A program made the position numbers and the translations under genes. The notes under the pieces are model-generated. The model was given only the letters and a program-made list of their open reading frames with translations. It had not been told where the DNA came from and did no database searches. A stretch of DNA of 8,596 bases from JAJBWD01 sp041670885. GTDB lineage: Bacteria > Bacillota > Clostridia > Clostridiales > Clostridiaceae. This document shows, piece by piece, positions 5,815-8,596 of the stretch; positions within the stretch are counted from its first letter, which is position 1, and every line of letters begins with the position of its first letter. The DNA is taken from assembly GCA_041670885.1 (NCBI GenBank), contig JBAXYJ010000124.1, positions 1 through 8,596 of the forward strand. The letters are read 5' to 3'.

Positions 5815-5822
5815 TGTATGAA

Positions 5823-7016
5823 ATGATTAAAGAGAGAATTATTGAAAAATCTCATGAGATTAAAGAAGAACTAATAAAAATAAGGAGAGATATTCATTCT
5901 CATCCGGAACTTGGTCTTGAGGAAAAAAGAACTTCTTCTCTTGTTGCAGATATACTTAGGAGATTAGAAATAGATGTTCAAGAGAATGTTGGAGTTACTG
6001 GTGTAATTGGGGTATTAAAAGGAAAATATGAAGGCAGAACAATAATATTAAGATCAGATATGGACTGCCTTAAAATAGAAGAGCTAAACGATATAGAATA
6101 TAAATCTAAATATCCCGGTAAAATGCATGCCTGTGGGCATGATGCCCATACTACCTGGCTTTTAGGAGCAGCAATGATACTTTCAGAGTTGAGAGATGAA
6201 ATACATGGAAATGTAAAATTTCTGTTTCAGCCAGCGGAAGAAGGATTAGGCGGTGCAGAAAGAATGATAAATGAAGGTGTAATGGATAATCCCAAGGTAG
6301 ATGCAGCTATAGGTGCTCATGTATGGCCATCTGTAGAAGCAGGAAAAATTGGAGTAAAATATGGCTCCATGATGGCGGCGGCAGATGAATTTCAATTAAT
6401 AATAAAAGGAAAGGGAGCTCATGCTGCGGAGCCTCACAAATCTGTAGATCCTATTTCAGTAGCAGTTCAGATATATGCAGGTTTGCAAACAATATTAAGC
6501 AGAAGAATTAACCCTGTGGAGCCTGCCGTAGTTACTGTAGGCATGTTTAATGCAGGCTCTGCATGTAATGTAATTCCAGAAAAAGCTGTGCTTTCAGGAA
6601 CTGTAAGAACTTTAAGCAACAAAATGAGAGACAGTATACCTGAAATGATTGAGGTCCTGGTAAAAGGAATAACTGAAGCAAACGGAGCTGATTATGAGCT
6701 TATATATAAAAAGAAATACCCGCCGGTAATAAATAATGATGAAATGGTATCAATTATTGAAAAATCCGGTAATGAAATACTAGGTAAGGATAATGTTGTA
6801 AAAATTGAAACTCCAACTATGGGAGGAGAAGATTTTTCATATTTTGGACAGAATGTTCCGGGAGCTTTTTTCATAGTTGGAACTAAAAATGCAGAAAAGG
6901 ATATACTGCCATCACTTCATAGTCCTTATTTTAATATAGATGAAGACATACTAAATAAAGCAGCAGCGGTAATGGCTCAATGTGCAGTAACTTATTTAAA
7001 TGGGGGAATTGAATAA
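5823..7016 (+). CDS. M20 family amidohydrolase / metallopeptidase
   Basis: A cytoplasmic di-metal hydrolase of 397 residues, the usual length for the M20D (hippurate / N-acyl amino acid amidohydrolase) branch. It cleaves an acyl or peptidyl amide from an amino acid; the exact substrate is not readable. Motifs in order: HSHPELGLEE (25-34), RSDMDCL (77-83), MHACGHDAH (101-109) with metal ligands C104 and H106, FQPAEEG (135-141) with the catalytic and metal-binding glutamates 139-140, GAHVWP (164-169) with H166, GAHAAEPH (198-205) of the lid/dimer domain, and GGEDFSYF then LHSP (H366). All expected ligands are present. The solute-binding lipoprotein gene follows 65 bases later on the same strand, so they probably form an operon that takes up and breaks down peptides or acyl amino acids. 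Confidence 0.92.
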   Translation: MIKERIIEKSHEIKEELIKIRRDIHSHPELGLEEKRTSSLVADILRRLEIDVQENVGVTGVIGVLKGKYEGRTIILRSDMDCLKIEELNDIEYKSKYPGKMHACGHDAHTTWLLGAAMILSELRDEIHGNVKFLFQPAEEGLGGAERMINEGVMDNPKVDAAIGAHVWPSVEAGKIGVKYGSMMAAADEFQLIIKGKGAHAAEPHKSVDPISVAVQIYAGLQTILSRRINPVEPAVVTVGMFNAGSACNVIPEKAVLSGTVRTLSNKMRDSIPEMIEVLVKGITEANGADYELIYKKKYPPVINNDEMVSIIEKSGNEILGKDNVVKIETPTMGGEDFSYFGQNVPGAFFIVGTKNAEKDILPSLHSPYFNIDEDILNKAAAVMAQCAVTYLNGGIE

Positions 7017-7033
7017 TTATATTATTTAAAAGC

Positions 7034-7057
7034 AGTTAAGGCTCAAAAACCTTAATT
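7034..7057 (+). repeat. Small hairpin between the amidohydrolase and binding-protein genes
   Basis: AGTTAAGG (7034-7041) pairs with CCTTAATT (7050-7057), including one G-U pair, around an 8-base loop. No T-run follows, so it is unlikely to stop transcription. It may be a processing or stability stem that sets the ratio of the two products. Confidence 0.35.
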
Positions 7058-7081
7058 GACATATAAAGAGGGGGTTATTTT

Positions 7082-8491
7082 ATGAAAAACAATATTAAAA
7101 GTAAAATTCTAGCTGCAATTGTGTGTATCTCAACAGTAGTAAGCCTAACGGCTTGTGGGGGTAATACAGGTGGAAATGCTGAAGCAAAAAAGGTAATAAA
7201 TATAGGTATGATGAATGCTCCAAGCGGATTTAACCCATTGGAATCCACAGACATAGCACAGAGTACAGTAGCTGCAATGTTATTTAATCCGCTTGTAGAA
7301 CTGGACGATGATATGAAATTTAAACCAATGCTTGCAGATTCCATAGAAACTAAAGATAACATTACTTTTACAGTAAAGCTTAACGAAAAAGCTAAATGGA
7401 CAGACGGAAATCCTGTAACTGCAGATGATGTATTATTTACTGTTGGATTAATTTCCAATCCTAAGGTTCCTTCAACAATTGCATCAAAATTTGCTTTGTT
7501 AGTAGGCCTTGATGAAAATGGAAAGAATACTACAGGTGCAGAAGAAATTGAAGGTATGAAAAAGGTTGATGATCATACAATAGAGTTCAAGACAAAGAAA
7601 CTAGTTGATTTAGCTTTATTTGAAGACAATATTGGTACAAGATTAAAGACTGTTCCTAAGCATATTCTCAAGGATATTGATCCGGAAAAGCTTTATCAGA
7701 GCCCTTTTATCTTAAATCCAAATGTAATAGACGGAGCTTTCAAACTGGTAACTTATGCAAAAGACCAATATGTTCAGTTTGAAGCGAACAAGGACTATTT
7801 CCTTGGAACTCCAAAAATTGATGAATTATATTTTAAAATAATGCAGGGTTCTAATATTACAGTGCAGCTGGAAAGCGGAGAAATTGATATGAATCACCCA
7901 AACCTTGGGCTTATACCTTTTGAGGATTATGAAAAGGTTAAAGGCATGACACAATTAACAACTGAATCAGGCGGAACACCAGGAACAATCCAGACATTAA
8001 TGATTAACAATAAAACAATAACTGATGTAAGGGTAAGAGAAGCGTTTTCCTATGCTATTAACAGAAAAATGATTGCAGACAGCTTATTGAAAGGTAATGG
8101 AGAAGGAGTTGAATTACCTTATCTAAGCAGCAGTGAGTTTATTAATAAGGATATTACTATAAAATCTTATGATCCTGAAAAAGCTAAGGCATTATTAAAA
8201 GAAGCCGGCTGGGATTCAAATAAAACTATTAACTTTGACGTTCCAACAGGAAACAAGGTTCGTGAAAAAGTTGCAGATATAATAGTCGACAACTTAACAA
8301 GTGTTGGTGTTAAGGTTAATGTTCAAAAATATGACTTTGTTACAAGCTTGGCAAAAGCAAAAAGCCACGAATTTGATATATATATAGTTGGTATTCCGGT
8401 ATATCCTACAAACCCAGATCTTTCAACCATACTTCAGACTGGCGGAAATCTTAACCTGGGACAATACAGCAGCCCCTATGTGTTAGGATAG
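7082..8491 (+). CDS. Peptide-type ABC transporter solute-binding lipoprotein (SBP_bac_5), 3' end cut off by an insertion sequence
   Basis: A membrane-anchored extracellular receptor of the dipeptide/oligopeptide (family 5) type that hands its ligand to an ABC permease. Residues 1-25 form a lipoprotein signal with lipobox LTAC, cysteine 25 being lipidated. The mature part shows the family pattern W106-TDG-x-PVTADDVLFT and later VREAFSYAINR. The ATG follows AGAGGGGG with seven bases of spacing. The frame ends at 469 residues in YSSPYVLG, where relatives continue for roughly 50-100 residues. The last three codons and the TAG come from an insertion sequence that starts about 8479-8481. Native sequence therefore ends near Y466 and the product probably lacks the final part of its C-terminal lobe. 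Permease and ATPase genes are not in the window; they may follow the insertion. Confidence 0.88.
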   Translation: MKNNIKSKILAAIVCISTVVSLTACGGNTGGNAEAKKVINIGMMNAPSGFNPLESTDIAQSTVAAMLFNPLVELDDDMKFKPMLADSIETKDNITFTVKLNEKAKWTDGNPVTADDVLFTVGLISNPKVPSTIASKFALLVGLDENGKNTTGAEEIEGMKKVDDHTIEFKTKKLVDLALFEDNIGTRLKTVPKHILKDIDPEKLYQSPFILNPNVIDGAFKLVTYAKDQYVQFEANKDYFLGTPKIDELYFKIMQGSNITVQLESGEIDMNHPNLGLIPFEDYEKVKGMTQLTTESGGTPGTIQTLMINNKTITDVRVREAFSYAINRKMIADSLLKGNGEGVELPYLSSSEFINKDITIKSYDPEKAKALLKEAGWDSNKTINFDVPTGNKVREKVADIIVDNLTSVGVKVNVQKYDFVTSLAKAKSHEFDIYIVGIPVYPTNPDLSTILQTGGNLNLGQYSSPYVLG

Positions 8492-8520
8492 TTGTCATAG
8501 GGGAGAAAAAATAGTATGGT
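8492..8520 (+). promoter_or_regulatory. Promoter candidate of the insertion sequence
   Basis: TTGTCA (8492-8497, 5 of 6) and TATGGT (8515-8520, 4 of 6) are 17 bases apart inside the IS left end, upstream of the transposase start. Weak to moderate match. Confidence 0.35.
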
Positions 8521-8539
8521 GGTACTATAGAGAGGATGA

Positions 8540-8596
8540 ATGAATATGCCTAGTTATAGTAAGGAACTTAAAGAAAAGTTATTAGAAAAGATGTTA
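8540..8596 (+). CDS. IS3-family transposase OrfA, N-terminal fragment
   Basis: Nineteen codons run to the window edge. The stretch MPSYSKELKEKLLEKML matches the usual N-terminus of IS3-family OrfA proteins (typically M-P-x-Y-S-x-E-x-K-E...KML), the first helix of a helix-turn-helix that binds the IS ends. OrfA is normally about 100 residues and is joined to the DDE-domain OrfB by a -1 frameshift; neither can be seen here. The site AGAGAGG (8529-8535) is four bases from the ATG at 8540 and ten from the in-frame ATG at 8546, so either may be used. A third ATG at 8536 is out of frame. The family call rests on short sequence only. Confidence 0.72.
   Translation, partial: MNMPSYSKELKEKLLEKML

Larger units (their letters stand above)
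5115..5822. other. Long divergent intergenic region between PAP2 and the amidohydrolase
   Basis: About 700 bases without a credible gene. From left to right it holds the PAP2 operon promoter, a hairpin block at 5282-5360, an AT-rich imperfect palindrome at 5421-5455, the consensus amidohydrolase promoter at 5597-5626, and a structured leader of about 190 nt. These are listed separately. The rest is very AT-rich with no further signal I can name. Confidence 0.55.
8481..8596 (+). mobile_element. Left end of an IS3-family insertion sequence (partial)
   Basis: The binding-protein gene switches at about 8479-8483 to unrelated sequence beginning TGTTAGGATAGTTGTCA, in keeping with the 5' TG of IS3-family ends. 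About 60 bases later an orfA-type transposase starts. The exact first base could be 8479 or 8481, because the junction reads TGTG. The right end and target duplication lie outside the window. Confidence 0.72.

Noticed and set aside
7075..7458. A 127-codon minus-strand frame opposite the binding-protein gene
   Set aside because: Antisense to the lipoprotein signal and conserved SBP_bac_5 region, which are clearly coding on the plus strand.
8511..8530. GGTGGTAC near the IS start as a T-box-like motif
   Set aside because: The rest of the T-box bulge and the specifier stem are missing, and it lies in the IS left end before a transposase.

Overview
The window is AT-rich, low-GC Firmicute DNA, most likely from a member of the Clostridia. 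The signs are strong purine-rich Shine-Dalgarno sites, consensus sigma-A promoters, AT-rich codon choice, a Gram-positive lipoprotein signal, and proteins that read like clostridial family members. It holds six convincing genes plus the first codons of a seventh, separated by unusually long, structured intergenic stretches. No tRNA, rRNA or CRISPR array is visible.

Left part (1-2200). A small flavin-reductase-like protein lies on the minus strand (159-590); its Shine-Dalgarno site places the start inside the longer open frame. After about 590 nt without a gene comes an orphan 89-residue protein on the plus strand (1184-1453). It is preceded by two perfect tandem hairpins and followed by a terminator-like hairpin. 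The next 750 nt have no credible gene. They contain a start-less open frame on the minus strand, and a near-consensus promoter followed by two terminator-like hairpins that lead into glf.

Middle part (2201-5114). glf (UDP-galactopyranose mutase, plus strand) converges on a two-gene minus-strand operon with a strong promoter. The operon encodes a six-helix PAP2-family lipid phosphatase/transferase and a family 2 glycosyltransferase, joined stop-to-start with no gap. These genes could form a small cell-envelope glycan set: glf makes UDP-galactofuranose, the glycosyltransferase moves a sugar, and the PAP2 protein acts on a lipid phosphate. That link is an inference from proximity and family.

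Right part (5115-8596). About 700 nt without a gene carry a hairpin block that could be the relic of an IS200/IS605-type end. A perfect TTGACA/TATAAT promoter and a structured leader of about 190 nt follow. They drive an M20 amidohydrolase and then a peptide-type ABC-transporter solute-binding lipoprotein, a typical peptide uptake and breakdown pair. The binding-protein gene is cut off near its C-terminus by the left end of an IS3-family insertion sequence, whose first transposase codons run off the window.

The clearest event is this IS insertion. The most interesting unexplained signals are the RNA-structure candidates in the leaders of glf, the orphan gene and the amidohydrolase. I did not find convincing evidence of a wholly new multi-gene system.
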